DNA from: Macrosoma leucophasiata
Lineage: Eukaryota > Arthropoda > Insecta > Lepidoptera > Hedylidae
Direction of reading: 5' to 3'
DNA: 64,000 bases
NCBI GenBank assembly: GCA_036365455.1
Contig: JAWQUS010000017.1
Coordinates: forward strand, 1,550,001 to 1,614,000
The notes beneath the pieces are model-generated. The model saw only the letters and a program-made list of their open reading frames with translations. It searched no databases and had not been told where the DNA came from. Numbering within the stretch: the first letter of the stretch is position 1; each line of letters opens with the position of its first letter. Positions 58,016 to 60,960 of this stretch are shown piece by piece. A program made the position numbers and the translations under genes.

Positions 58016-60159
58016 GTTATATGAAAGTGGTAAACAAGCATGCAGTTCACATTGATGTTAAGTGATGACTGCCGCCTATAGACACCCACATTAAGACCAA
58101 GGTCAAAATGCAGATGCATTACCACTTCTGAGGCCTAAGGTGTTACGCTTCTGTGCCGGAAATTACAGGCCCGTACATTGCCACCTGACCGGAACACGAT
58201 AGTGCTGAACACTACCATTTAGCGGCAAGTACATTAGGTAATGCGGTGGTGCCTACGCCCGCGAGCTCCGTCACTGGAGCTCTACAACCAGTAAATATTC
58301 ATTTCTTCTCTTAAAAAATTACAATTACAAACTATAGGATAATTCTGATCTAAATTGCCAAGGCTCACTAGTAAAATACGTGAAGTATTCATTGTCCATA
58401 TTATACATAATTGTTTCGTATCTTTTTAATTTATTATGTGTTTTTGATTATAATTAGTAATTATTAACTCTAGATTAGTTTTAAAAAAATGACGATGTAA
58501 TAGTGCTCCCCAGGAGCCTATGAAATAAAAAAAAAAGATCCGGACGAATTAAGAACCTCCTCCTTTTTTTTTGAAGTCGGTTAATGAATAAACTGAATAT
58601 TGCATGAGCGGTCAATTTTAACATTTAAGGTTTTATGCATTTACTCATACTTTCGCGGCAGTAATATCTTCCACTGAAAAAAACTTCTTCTAGTGCAGTC
58701 AATCAAGCGACAATGTTGACCAAACTATTCCAATGAGGCAGTAGCACAGATCACCTCCAATAGATACCGCATTAGTGAATATTTGTTCGGATCCGTGTTC
58801 ACCGTTTTTGAGGTACGCGGGGGTTGCGGGAGTCGTAACTAAAGCGCTGTGATTGCACAATGTAAGAAAATGTTGCGTTAGGTATATCCTATTACAAAAA
58901 TCAGTAGGTACACGAGGAAATCTGAAAAAAGCAACACCGAATAGACCTAGCCATTGAGTAAGAATGTTGCATATATCATAAATCCGCGATAATGCAATAA
59001 CCGTTAGATTCTAATACTCCATCATGACTATCACAAGCCAGAAACTATACCTAATCGTTTATCGCTTCAATATCTTTTCATGGTGTTCATTGTATGCAAG
59101 GGCAATTCAAGTATAGTAGTCAGGCAACGTCGCGATTGCGAACATTGCGTTCTATGCTAGCAAAATGCACTAATATGTTGTGGGCGTCGGTTGCCCTGAA
59201 TGCGGTATCTATTGGAGGTGATCTTTGGGCAGTAGTAAATTGCAATAACGCAAGATGGGCATCAGTGTCCTATGATAAAACTACCGCCACTGCGATCGCC
59301 AATCCCCATGCCAAGCGTGTCAATTATGGCATATTCTTCTTATGAGGAGGCTTTGGTCAACAGCTGTGGACATCTTTCGGCTGATATGATGATATGACCC
59401 CATAATAACTATATATACTTAGCTATAAATTTATTTTAGAAAATATTGACATGTGTTGAATTGTGTTTATTATGACCAGAATTAAGATAGAATTTGATTG
59501 TTGTAATGATTAACATCATATGAAATAAGGTATTTATTTTATTTTAAAAAGGTATTACAATTTCTATTTTGCATGTCAATAATCTGACGAAATATGTGAA
59601 TCTTATTTATCTTAAACTAAGAACTTATTATGTACCATATTTCAGGCAAATAAATGTCTTTGTCTTTTGTCTTTGTCTATCACAGAGACCACAACTAAGG
59701 TCTGGTGGTCTCTAACTACATTTTAACCCCTTTGGTTTTTGTGCCTTTGTGAGCTTTGGAACTCTGCCAGTGAATGACAAGGAATGTCCCATATTTTTTT
59801 GTTTAGTCTTATCTTGCCGTTTGTAAAAGAGAGTATGGAACATTCTGTTGATAGCTATTTTTATTATTAAGTATTTTTGGACTATTATTAATTTATTTAC
59901 TTTGACATATTAATCAACGTATCAGTTGTTATTCGCTTTAATTTTATGTTGTTATTTGACCTATCACAAGCAAATTCTATTATTTCCAAGTGATTAAATG
60001 AATTTTTGAGTTTGAGTTTGAGTTTGCCTATAGGCAGCAGTCGTCACTTAATGTGAACTGCATGCTTGTTTGCCACCATTAATACATTTAAGAAAATACT
60101 TAATGTTCCATTTCCACCTTAAACAGTTGTGCAATGTTGTTCCACCGATGACAAAATGA
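21313..60159 (+). CDS. 16-exon gene for a coiled-coil, Ser/Arg/Pro-rich protein of about 580 aa (not identified)
   Basis: Fifteen exons, plus a probable terminal one, chain with canonical GT-AG sites and matching phase at every junction (exit phases 0,1,0,1,1,2,0,0,0,0,1,2,2,0,0). That is strong evidence for a real host gene. The N-terminal half is hydrophilic and coiled-coil-like (ERTWKQCRRERQKLQEQQ, KELLEEELQKMRRETIEELQ), followed by an acidic region (exon 4). The middle is helical (KVQDLRIKIKEEILDIM, EFSARFARVHLYQLHRQ, VAALHQNIFYAMQ). The C-terminal third is Ser/Lys/Arg- then Pro/Arg-rich. There is no signal peptide, membrane segment or catalytic motif. The order (coiled coil, ALHQNIF-type helix, basic Ser-rich tail) is faintly like centrosomal CP110, but that is a guess. 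Introns are loaded with transposons. Confidence 0.75.
21480..21720 (-). repeat. Repeat end of the CGCGGGCG...CTAGT type (Helitron-like, inverted)
   Basis: Begins ACTAGCTGTTACCCGCGGCTC, the reverse complement of the GC hairpin plus CTAGT end seen at 53641-53817. Lies in intron 1. Confidence 0.45.
22403..22529 (+). CDS. Exon 2 (coiled coil)
   Basis: Acceptor TGATGACAG, donor AGCG|GTAATT, phase 0 in and 1 out. 42 codons, Gln/Glu/Arg/Lys-rich (WKQCRRERQKLQEQQIW). Confidence 0.75.
22566..22770 (+). mobile_element. tRNA-derived SINE (CCCGGTTAGTCCAGTGGTGTGAGA type)
   Basis: A-box-like TTAGTCCAGTGGTGTGAGAC and B-box-like GGTTTGATCACTG, then a TATTTGTTTCGGGTCTGG body. Related pieces lie at 48387-48427 and 51240-51366. 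Confidence 0.65.
22961..23433 (+). mobile_element. 473-bp TIR element (AAAGGAGATGTTGC)
   Basis: Ends AAAGGAGATGTTGC and GCAACATCTCCTTT are inverted. A second copy lies inverted at 52744-53220. No clear TSD and no transposase frame. Confidence 0.7.
23730..23990 (-). mobile_element. Family B SINE-like repeat
   Basis: Diverged copy in minus orientation (CTACAGTTCACATTGATGG to GCTCCGACACTGAAGATC), in intron 2. Confidence 0.6.
24017..24388 (-). mobile_element. tRNA-like retroposon (copy T5) abutting the exon 3 acceptor
   Basis: Long form with inverted ends (AAAAATGGAATGAAAAATTTG and its complement at about 24316-24340). The target duplications are ATCTTCTCAG at 24007-24016 and ATCTTCACAG at 24389-24398; the right one is the exon 3 splice acceptor. 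The tRNA-like part (24048-24140) has an internal inverted duplication of the anticodon arm. Confidence 0.75.
24399..24502 (+). CDS. Exon 3 (coiled coil)
   Basis: Acceptor ATCTTCACAG, donor CAA|GTTTGT, phase 1 in and 0 out. DPYQFVQQLPESCIKELL then Glu/Arg-rich helix. The acceptor sequence is itself the right-hand target duplication of a tRNA-like repeat. Confidence 0.75.
24530..24912 (+). repeat. Dispersed repeat G, copy 1
   Basis: Blocks GGCAACCCGAAAGGTCG, GGGCACTGTAATAAACC and AAGGTTCCCGCCAAAACTCC recur inverted at 42604-42985. In intron 3. Confidence 0.6.
24943..25075 (+). mobile_element. Palindromic MITE (GGTTGCACC-type ends)
   Basis: Arms TTCACATCCTTCTCTAACTT and AAGTTAGAGAAGGATGTGAAG style complement fold into a long hairpin. 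Same family as 60802-60960. Confidence 0.7.
25066..25245 (+). mobile_element. tRNA-derived SINE, diverged, B box decayed
   Basis: CTACTACGCTGGTATCCTGGGTT, TTTTCTGGAAGTTTCCCAGTGC and ACACCTTTTACATGGG blocks shared with 26216-26535. Confidence 0.6.
25265..25860. mobile_element. Triple nest of family B repeats
   Basis: A plus-strand family B copy (25270-25387) is split by a minus-strand family B copy (25388-25780). The latter is itself split at about 25447-25575 by a third repeat (ATGTGTTTTTGATTATTATTAG to an AAATAAA tail) with a TGAAGTG duplication. The outer copy resumes at about 25782 (GACGGCTCTGTAATTTCC). Confidence 0.65.
25905..26043 (+). CDS. Exon 4 (acidic region)
   Basis: Acceptor GATTTCAG, donor TCAG|GTAAGTA, phase 0 in and 1 out. 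46 codons rich in Glu, Gln and Asp (FQLFDDDKEDDIS). Confidence 0.8.
26216..26535 (+). mobile_element. tRNA-derived SINE, best copy
   Basis: Pol III A box within TAGCGTAGTGGTAGCAGGCC and B box GGTTCGATTCC at 26268-26278. The body contains TTTTTCCATTTTCTGGAAG and GCCTACCCCTTCGGGGATTA, ending at a T-run. Other copies: 12708, 25066, 36350 and 51885. In intron 4. Confidence 0.75.
26609..27221 (+). mobile_element. TIR element (TAATACCCCGCTTTACGC) containing a nested MITE
   Basis: Left end TAATACCCCCCGCTTTACGC and right end GCGTAAAGCGGGGTATTA are inverted. A 148-bp MITE (26781-26928) is inserted inside. Confidence 0.7.
26781..26928 (+). mobile_element. 148-bp MITE with TA duplication
   Basis: Ends ACCCCCTTATTCATGAACGT and ACGTTTATGAATAAGAGGGT, flanked by TA on both sides, so Tc1/mariner-like. 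Direct copy at 33905-34052. Confidence 0.75.
27480..27790 (+). mobile_element. Family B SINE-like repeat
   Basis: TGGTGGTAGAGCTCCAGTGACGG to GCATACTTGTTTGCC, with the last 60 bp partly duplicated. Confidence 0.65.
27842..28084 (+). mobile_element. 5S rRNA-derived SINE head (SINE3-type), interrupted by copia
   Basis: 27845-27936 matches the body of insect 5S rRNA, including GATC-TGCTCGGTTAAGCA, GGGCGCGGTCGGGTAGTG and TGATGGGTGACCGC, the internal Pol III promoter elements. A LINE-like tail follows (ACCTTGTCGGAGGCC, ATCCGACAG). The copia element interrupts it at CCTCC, and it resumes at 32733 (AACAATCCGCATTGGAGCAG to CCCAGCAGTGGGACG). Confidence 0.75.
28090..28297 (-). repeat. copia 3' LTR
   Basis: 208 bp, identical to 32520-32727, ending at the AACA just before 28298. 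Confidence 0.95.
28519..29541 (-). CDS. copia RT(C-terminal)-RNase H frame, after the frameshift
   Basis: Contains the catalytic YVDD (LYVDDIILFS), GSLMYIAVCSRPDIA, and the RNase H motifs ADADWA, SSTEAEYMSL and DNQSAQKL, to the end of Pol. It has no start of its own. Confidence 0.9.
   Translation of the reverse strand, partial: LMFCKSSSEPCVYYKSNKNSLIIIALYVDDIILFSTHNAHEKTTIKRKLKEEFEITDLGAAHQILGMRLSRQENCISLDQSAYIKRILQKYKMDDCKPAQTPMETGLKLTRGTQKDDNFDYRGLVGSLMYIAVCSRPDIAHAVSYLSQFNDSYTDIHWKAAKRVLRYLKGTIDLCLTFQKGGLDVTAYADADWANDGLDRKSYTGYVYKIGKSVISWESRKQKTVALSSTEAEYMSLSDSCKEGLFISKLLCEILNKSISIIIYNDNQSAQKLCKNALFHSRTKHIDVRHHFIRQLVNDGSIILKYLRTDDMLADILTKPLTREKHNKFVSLLMLQKCKG
29528..32419 (-). CDS. copia Gag-protease-integrase-RT(N-terminal) frame
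   Basis: About 963 residues from the ATG at 32419. Gag is followed by a CCHC knuckle (CYGCKKAGHFIKDC), protease DSGATSHM and the integrase HHCC (HRRLGHLN, CVACIEGK). The DDE core follows (HTDVCGP, LRSDNGGEY), then the RT start (KARLVAKGYAQ, LDVKTAFLNGEL, AIYGLKQA). The frame ends at a TAA just after a run of seven A (coordinates 29542-29548). RT and RNase H continue in the next frame, so this copy carries a one-base frameshift in pol or an assembly error. Confidence 0.9.
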   Translation of the reverse strand: MAAATGIGAAMTMEKLKGIDNYNNWKFLMKMLLIHEDLWEFVEAEKNDSESVKRGQKALARIALSVQPAAFAHVRNATTAHQAWYNLQRAYEDKGLCRRLALLRLLFNTKLHESESMEAYVNKIIEISQQLCDIGSPLEDDFIAVVMLSGLTPDYDPLIMAMENSNIKLSTDLVKGKLLQENMRRDDKGENVTALVAVRKQPKCYGCKKAGHFIKDCPKGNKKKITWKPKDESSKVLLTALSMNVSGDSWYVDSGATSHMCHDRSQMTDFSNSNNSLEVKVANGEKLLTAGQGNIEIKLRNGCVKTVSDVYYVPNLTTNLLSVSAMVNKGYKVVFGSNDCQILDNGAVIASATQIDGVYRLDMDQPASDNNFRYLQVNKASTVDVRCYDERIWHRRLGHLNRRSMDLLRRGMVSGISYKGTEFEPCVACIEGKKSKLPFPKKSNNRANEILGLVHTDVCGPMPCASFSGARYFLLFIDDFSRKTFVYFIKHKNEVFNKFKEFKTLIENQTGRKIKILRSDNGGEYINSNLQALLKSSGIRHQTTVPYTPQQNGVAERANRTIMETARCMLQDAGLDQKYWAEAVNTAVYIRNRCPTKAVLGMTPQEKWTNKKVTVEHLRIFGSVAYALNSKRNTKLDAKCKKYIFVGYCDDTKGYRLIDPAYPSKCLQARNVTFLENDIIKSVSNDENSQIHTFVPIYNNTNDMNKTSQSECPSVLQSEPSIVNTSPSDDTILLQNSQRSSTITVDDSESSSEQNTSDETYIPDESDSEYDSSDMFVGLIQSTDGKDTPQTVQEALKGPNAKKWKEAMLCEYNSFIKNKCWTLIDRPNSQKPVKCKWVFKIKRGLDDELLKYKARLVAKGYAQQFGVDYEETFSPVVRYSTIRLLLSIAAEYNMNIEHLDVKTAFLNGELKEKVYMEQPEGFEITGQENKVYKLNKAIYGLKQASKAWYEKIDNVLCKKINVL
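32520..32727 (-). repeat. copia 5' LTR
   Basis: 208 bp; the primer-binding site follows immediately at 32519-32505. Confidence 0.95.
32844..32981 (+). CDS. Exon 5
   Basis: Acceptor TGTCTTTCCAG, donor TCTA|GTTAGT, phase 1 in and 1 out. Encodes PEAEYLNESVDSPPPTVRER and a Ser/Pro-rich end. It starts 111 bp after the target duplication of the copia element. Confidence 0.8.
33085..33775 (+). repeat. Helitron-like/short dispersed repeat with internal duplication
   Basis: Starts CTAATATTATAAAGAGG and ends GGGGCGGGCCGCTAGT near 33605, followed by a second, shorter related copy to 33775. A segment of about 160 bp (CGAAAGCTACATTAT to CTAAACTATAAAA) is tandemly duplicated. In intron 5. Confidence 0.5.
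33905..34052 (+). mobile_element. 148-bp MITE, second copy
   Basis: ACCCCCTTATTCATAACGT and CGTTTATGAATAAGGGGGT ends; nearly the same interior as 26781-26928. Confidence 0.75.
34371..34473 (+). CDS. Exon 6
   Basis: Acceptor TTGTCTTTCAG, donor ATCAT|GTTAGT, phase 1 in and 2 out. Encodes SSIYRAKVQDLRIKIKEEIL, an amphipathic helix. Confidence 0.8.
35430..35680 (-). mobile_element. Family B SINE-like repeat, diverged
   Basis: TTCACATTGGTGTTAAGTGATG to TGGAACTCTTCCACCAGTA in intron 6. Confidence 0.6.
35701..36068 (-). mobile_element. tRNA-like retroposon (copy T6) with 13-bp TSD
   Basis: Perfect duplication AATCCAATACAGA at 35688-35700 and 36069-36081. The minus strand reads: AT-rich block, inverted copy of the 3' end, GGGTAAAAGCGACTTC, GATGGCGCTACTGCC, tRNA-like body (35795-35719), TTTTTC. 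It lies about 85 bp upstream of exon 7. Confidence 0.8.
36153..36276 (+). CDS. Exon 7
   Basis: Acceptor AACCCCCAG, donor CAG|GTGAGT, phase 2 in and 0 out. Encodes RCLERIDILNIDPAEFPKMM then FSARFARVHLYQLHRQ. Confidence 0.85.
36350..36510 (+). mobile_element. tRNA-derived SINE with internal deletion
   Basis: Head CTCAGTAGCCTAATACTAATAG and B-box GGATCGATTCCCGG are joined directly to the CACCTGGTACGTGGG tail block of the family at 26216. Confidence 0.65.
36528..37050 (-). pseudogene. RTE-clade LINE 3' end
   Basis: Minus-strand translation gives GWAAFGKLRYISSSNIPQCL, VMTYGTETWSLTMGLIKTLK, GVSLRDRTRNE and TRWTDDLVKVARKRW, the conserved C-terminus of RTE reverse transcriptases, with frame damage between SLRD and TRWTDD. 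The tail ends at the CAGCAG-type sequence. Confidence 0.8.
37121..37318 (-). repeat. Helitron-like/short dispersed repeat
   Basis: Begins ACTAGCGGTTGCCCGCGGCTT and runs through AATCGGTTCAGTCGTTTGGAC to ATTATAATAC. The same family occurs inverted at 53641-53817. Confidence 0.5.
38157..39428 (+). mobile_element. Complete-length mariner transposon (1272 bp), defective
   Basis: Terminal inverted repeats GGTTGGGGAAAAAGT and CTTTTTCCCCAACC, TA at both ends (38155-38156, 39429-39430). Removing the insert and one TA leaves the LINE frame continuous, so it inserted precisely. Same family as the half copy at 19731-20212. Confidence 0.9.
38335..39354 (+). pseudogene. mariner transposase, broken
   Basis: The start ATG is lost (AGTGAATC remains). 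An in-frame TAA follows the helix-turn-helix domain at about 38603, and a further stop falls before 38860. The catalytic half from 38860 is open: VWWDWKG, HHDNARPH, then PYSPDLAPSDFHLF, giving the D,D34D triad of mariner. Ends QNGTYIL-stop. Confidence 0.85.
40845..41001 (+). repeat. Helitron-like/short dispersed repeat
   Basis: TAATATTATAAAGCTAAAGAG to GGACGGGCCGCTAGT, same family as 33600-33775. Confidence 0.5.
41326..41421 (+). CDS. Exon 8
   Basis: Acceptor TTAATAACAG, donor CAG|GTGATT, phase 0 in and out. Basic LQDVKKQDKRRAARAPLAK then VAALHQNIFYAMQ. Confidence 0.8.
41664..41950 (+). mobile_element. Family B SINE-like repeat
   Basis: Nearly complete, from TGGTGGTAGAGCACCAGTG to the A-run at 41946. 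In intron 8. Confidence 0.7.
42150..42365 (-). repeat. Dispersed repeat C, copy 2
   Basis: Inverted relative to 20943-21140 (CGCTTAATTTGGTCTCTATTA, GACGTCGAAGTGTCCATTC). Confidence 0.6.
42604..42985 (-). repeat. Dispersed repeat G, copy 2
   Basis: Inverted copy of 24530-24912 (GGCGGGAACCTTGAAAG, TCGGGTTGCCTCCAAAAC, ACTTGACACTGACAATATGC). Confidence 0.6.
43318..43428 (+). CDS. Exon 9, whose donor is copied about 33 times downstream
   Basis: Acceptor GATGTTCGCAG, first donor GAC|GTGAGT, phase 0 in and out. Encodes VVRKWWEQEGGAGDPVDAA then QLLQCVRHCAPLAGGRD. Both ends of this exon resemble parts of the 45-bp minisatellite unit that follows. Confidence 0.8.
43421..44890 (+). repeat. Minisatellite of about 33 units (45-46 bp), each containing a splice donor
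   Basis: The unit reads GGCGGGACGTGAGTGTGTGT then GTGGAACAAGAAGGGAGCGC plus a run of 7-9 G. The period is 45 bp, or 46 where an extra G is present. Units following the 46-bp type usually carry AACTAG instead of AACAAG, a higher-order pattern. Every unit repeats GAC|GTGAGT, the donor of exon 9. The array starts at the end of exon 9 and fills most of intron 9. The G-runs on the coding strand could form G-quadruplexes in RNA. Long overlapping open frames on both strands here are by-products of the 15-codon period. Confidence 0.95.
44973..45062 (+). CDS. Exon 10
   Basis: Acceptor TGTTTATAG, donor ACG|GTATCA, phase 0 in and out. Encodes DLASTCNKLDEALTEYRTRM and a polar end. Confidence 0.8.
45093..45432 (+). 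mobile_element. hAT-type MITE with 8-bp TSD, second copy
   Basis: Left end CATAGAACAAC, TATTTAAG on both sides (45085-45092 and 45433-45440), GC-rich subterminal inverted repeats (CCGGCCGCCGCGG). Related to 13157-13449; the right terminus is partly lost. In intron 10. Confidence 0.7.
45470..45695 (+). mobile_element. RTE-tailed SINE-like repeat
   Basis: ACTACCGCCACTGCAATCGCC, GGCGATTATGGCGTATTCCC, then an RTE-type tail CAGCAGTGGACAACTTTCGG with a GATGATTGAATTG end. Confidence 0.65.
45730..45885 (-). mobile_element. Family B SINE-like repeat, 5' truncated
   Basis: T-run then ATGGAAGTGGTAAACAAGC, ending abruptly after GGAAATTACAGG, as in LINE-driven truncation. Confidence 0.7.
45977..46061 (+). 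CDS. Exon 11 (Ser/Arg/Lys-rich)
   Basis: Acceptor CACTTTACAG, donor TCTT|GTAAGA, phase 0 in and 1 out. Encodes NTSHSRRSSKMRGLKRSVG and a Ser-rich end. Confidence 0.8.
46070..46330. repeat. LINE 3'-end-like repeat, partly inverted
   Basis: CACCTGATGGAAAGTGGTCAC near 46110 and GGTGACCACTTTCCATAAGG near 46280 are inverted versions of the tail found at 47230-47340. Confidence 0.5.
46579..46672 (+). CDS. Exon 12
   Basis: Acceptor TACTGTACAG, donor CCAG|GTTTGA, phase 1 in and 2 out. Encodes NEAAGLSMYSLDTLRINLRP. A tRNA-like repeat inserted 16 nt past the exon end. Confidence 0.8.
46688..47087 (-). mobile_element. tRNA-like retroposon (copy T7) beside the exon 12 donor
   Basis: 13-bp duplication TTGATATATACTT at 46675-46687 and 47088-47100; the left copy begins at intron base +3 of exon 12. 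Full long form with inverted ends and the tRNA-like part at 46722-46799. Confidence 0.8.
47216..48020 (-). pseudogene. Jockey-superfamily LINE 3' end (RT C-terminus)
   Basis: The minus strand encodes LDALQKRAVRIVNNPGLTDR, LSLRRDIGSLCVLYRLYN, and FSRSFLPRTCKLWNELPSEV, a conserved LINE C-terminus. Upstream (48020-47750) the same protein continues in other frames (SKKLGVLNKARRYF), so it is frameshifted and 5' truncated. Confidence 0.75.
48248..48334 (+). CDS. Exon 13 (basic)
   Basis: Acceptor CATTTTTAG, donor GCAG|GTTAGT, phase 2 in and out. Encodes GTSKARVAPAATKKVKEEPP then KSQRKSG. Confidence 0.8.
48637..49048 (+). repeat. Left long terminal inverted repeat
   Basis: 412 bp, matches the reverse complement of 50466-50876 almost base for base. 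Confidence 0.9.
49100..49370 (+). repeat. Internal direct copy of part of the left TIR
   Basis: Repeats GTGGTAGCTAACAGGGGTAA to AACATGTACTATTAACGAGG with scattered differences. Confidence 0.8.
49430..50197 (+). CDS. Cargo gene of the long-TIR element, two exons, 230 aa
   Basis: Exons 49430-50015 and 50091-50197, donor CAAG|GTACCC, acceptor TTATTACAG, in phase. The protein has AICHIFTGNDYNPAFFRKGK near the start, KQELLQQIKRTVFISNVWC, then PENYGWTIIDGKYEYYWFDG, and ends in an acidic Asp/Glu/Ser tail. The H-x-TG-D-x3-AFF-KGK block and the E-YGW-Y-W block resemble the C-terminal module of large uncharacterised arthropod transposon-linked proteins (established only as sequence similarity). The usual Cys-rich end is missing and replaced by the acidic tail. 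No DDE-type transposase motif is visible, so the element probably relies on another source. Function unknown. Confidence 0.7.
50466..50876 (-). repeat. Right long terminal inverted repeat
   Basis: 411 bp, inverted relative to 48637-49048. Confidence 0.9.
51240..51366 (+). mobile_element. tRNA-derived SINE fragment
   Basis: GGGTCGCGGGATCGATCCCTGC B-box region and the TATTTCTTCCGGGTCTGAG body, related to 22566-22770. Confidence 0.55.
51361..51475 (+). mobile_element. tRNA-like retroposon fragment (copy T8)
   Basis: tRNA-like body 51382-51458 plus CAGATCGGGCAG upstream and a T-rich end. The middle block is absent. Preceded by a SINE tail (51240-51366). Confidence 0.65.
51486..51550 (-). repeat. 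Family B fragment
   Basis: Only the CCTAATGCGGTGATGCC to GGAACTCTACCAGCATG end remains. Confidence 0.5.
51885..52100 (+). mobile_element. tRNA-derived SINE, head missing
   Basis: Body and tail of the 26216 family (TTTTTCCATTTTCTGGAAA to GCCTACCCCTTCGGGGATTA), about 50 bp upstream of exon 14. Confidence 0.65.
52154..52244 (+). CDS. Exon 14 (Arg/Ser-rich)
   Basis: Acceptor GTGTGTACAG, donor CCG|GTAATG, phase 2 in and 0 out. Encodes GRRSARGAAGASRVSRVSRE then PRTLVETVAP, with a short internal RVS repeat. Confidence 0.75.
52376..52564 (+). mobile_element. Palindromic MITE (ATTGAAATAAAACTAG ends)
   Basis: ATTGAAATAAAACTAGTTTT and its inverted copy at 52545-52564, with TTTATCTCG-TATATTAAACTA arms and a GAAGC/GCTTC centre. 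Partial relatives at 2610-2720, 57670-57925 and 62940-63020. Confidence 0.65.
52744..53220 (-). mobile_element. TIR element (CAAAGGAGATGTTGC), second copy
   Basis: CAAAGGAGATGTTGC and GCAACATCTCCTTTG ends; interior matches 22961-23433 inverted. Confidence 0.75.
53393..53520 (+). mobile_element. 128-bp palindromic MITE
   Basis: AGATTCACAGACCGCACTAC and its perfect complement form a hairpin with arms of about 38 bp and a TGACAGTTC/AACTGTCAG inner arm. Confidence 0.75.
53641..53817 (+). repeat. Helitron-like/short dispersed repeat
   Basis: TCCCTACTAATATTATAAAT start, CGACTGAACCGATTTGAATG, GC hairpin CGCGGGCGAATCCGCGGG, then CTAGT end. The TC start, hairpin and CTAG end fit a non-autonomous Helitron. 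It ends about 160 bp before exon 15. Confidence 0.5.
53978..54232 (+). CDS. Exon 15 (Pro/Arg-rich)
   Basis: Acceptor CCCCAACAG, donor ATG|GTAAGT, phase 0 in and out. 85 codons: a C-run-rich part encoding Pro/Arg/Ala, then KLSPTTKQECESF and a polar end WSSDRDRNM. Confidence 0.8.
55180..55612 (+). repeat. GGT/GTT/GGC trinucleotide array
   Basis: Degenerate trinucleotide repeat of GGTG, GGC and GTT units. It opens long frames on both strands (Gly/Val-rich or Pro/Thr-rich) that are not genes. Confidence 0.85.
55645..56915 (+). CDS. LINE reverse transcriptase fragment, open frame
   Basis: About 420 residues without a stop: FQSGFRTGHSTSTALLNVL, VLIDFTNAFNTVDHDLL, GVPQGGILSPLLFSIYIN, catalytic YADDLQLY, VKDLGLYIDSSLTWN, and a C-terminus ending SKIRCHFLKSAL. 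The endonuclease and finger parts are lost by 5' truncation. An intact frame suggests a fairly recent insertion. Confidence 0.85.
55645..57235 (+). mobile_element. Third LINE, 5' truncated, with TSD
   Basis: Flanked by AATATTCAATTTT at about 55632 and 57237, giving a 13-bp duplication. Ends in a short AAATAAATAAAT tail, as in L2/CR1-type elements. Confidence 0.8.
57940..58015 (+). repeat. (TA)n microsatellite
   Basis: About 60 bp of nearly pure TA. Confidence 0.95.
58021..58292 (-). mobile_element. Family B SINE-like repeat
   Basis: Full block order from GAAAGTGGTAAACAAGC to GGAGCTCTACAACCAGTAA, next to the TA array. Confidence 0.7.
59195..59395 (+). mobile_element. RTE-tailed SINE-like repeat
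   Basis: AAAACTACCGCCACTGCGATC, GCCAAGCGTGTCAATTATGG, CAGCTGTGGACATCTTTCGG and a GATGAT end. Related to 45470-45695. Confidence 0.6.
60023..60085 (+). repeat. Family B 3' fragment
   Basis: TATAGGCAGCAGTCGTCACTT to GCATGCTTGTTTGCCACC, just before candidate exon 16. Confidence 0.55.
60127..60159 (+). CDS. Candidate terminal exon 16 with stop codon
   Basis: Acceptor TTCCACCTTAAACAG, then ten codons (LCNVVPPMTK) and TGA, in the required phase 0. AATAAA follows 63 nt after the stop. Short and not independently supported. Confidence 0.45.
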   Translation: MCNVVPPMTK

Positions 60160-60221
60160 CATACAAACTTTTAAAAATAACAAAAATTTTATTGAAAAAA
60201 TATTAAGCACAAAGCGTAAAA

Positions 60222-60227
60222 AATAAA
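60222..60227 (+). promoter_or_regulatory. Poly(A) signal AATAAA, candidate for the 16-exon gene
   Basis: Canonical hexamer shortly downstream of the candidate stop at 60159. A second AATAAA lies near 60260. Confidence 0.4.
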
Positions 60228-60345
60228 AACTAGCGTATTAATAATTGCAATTACAAGAATAAATTTTAAATATAAATAGACGCTTTACATACCAATAAGC
60301 ATCGTTGACTTATTTGAGCTAAAATACTCTAGGTTAGTTATTCTT

Positions 60346-60641
60346 AAGCGCAATACACACTGAGCTCGCCGGGCCGCCGACACAGCCCGCCGACACAGCC
60401 CGCCGACTCAACCCGGCGGCCTATATGAAAAGATGTCGGCAACCTGCGCCCGCGTGTGTTGCCCGTCCACGTGTTGGCTTGCGGACGTACGCTCAGTTAC
60501 CCGGCGACACTCGAGCGGAAGTGACAAGTATATTCCTCGTCTCAAGCCGGCGACAAACTTTGCCGACTTGCAAAGAGTAAAGCCGCCAACTAACCCGCCG
60601 TCAAAAAGGTCGGCCGGCGGGGTCAGTGTGTATTGCGCTTT
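60346..60641 (+). mobile_element. GC-rich TIR element (AAGCGCAATACACACTGA)
   Basis: AAGCGCAATACACACTGA and TCAGTGTGTATTGCGCTT are exact inverted ends, with GC-rich subterminal CCGCCGACACAGCC repeats. TTAA-like flanks. The open frames here are incidental. Confidence 0.75.
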
Positions 60642-60801
60642 AATATGATGTGACGTTACGTATAATTGTGTCACTGAAGACCGCAGACTGTTCCACTCTC
60701 TTGAGAGACCTTTTCCCTTTCTAAGAGAAAAGACTTGAAAAGAGATTGACTCTGATTATCTCGTAAATTTTATTGAGCCATTTTAGTTTTTCCTATGTTT
60801 A

Positions 60802-60960
60802 TTAAGCCTGAGTTGCACCACAACATTTGTTAAAGTTAAAATTATTGCAAAATTTCACATCCTTCTCTAGCTTAAAGAAATCTGTTAAAGTGAGAGAAAG
60901 ATGTGAAATTTTACAATAACTTTAACCTTATCAAACATCTTGGTGCAACCCAGGCCTAAT
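60802..60960 (+). mobile_element. Palindromic MITE (TTAAGCCTGAGTTGCACC)
   Basis: Ends TTAAGCCTGAGTTGCACCA and TGGTGCAACCCAGGCCTAA, arms AATTTCACATCCTTCTCTA and its complement. Confidence 0.75.

Noticed and set aside
60408..60674. 88-aa minus-strand and 71-aa plus-strand frames
   Set aside because: They lie inside a GC-rich TIR element and have no family features.
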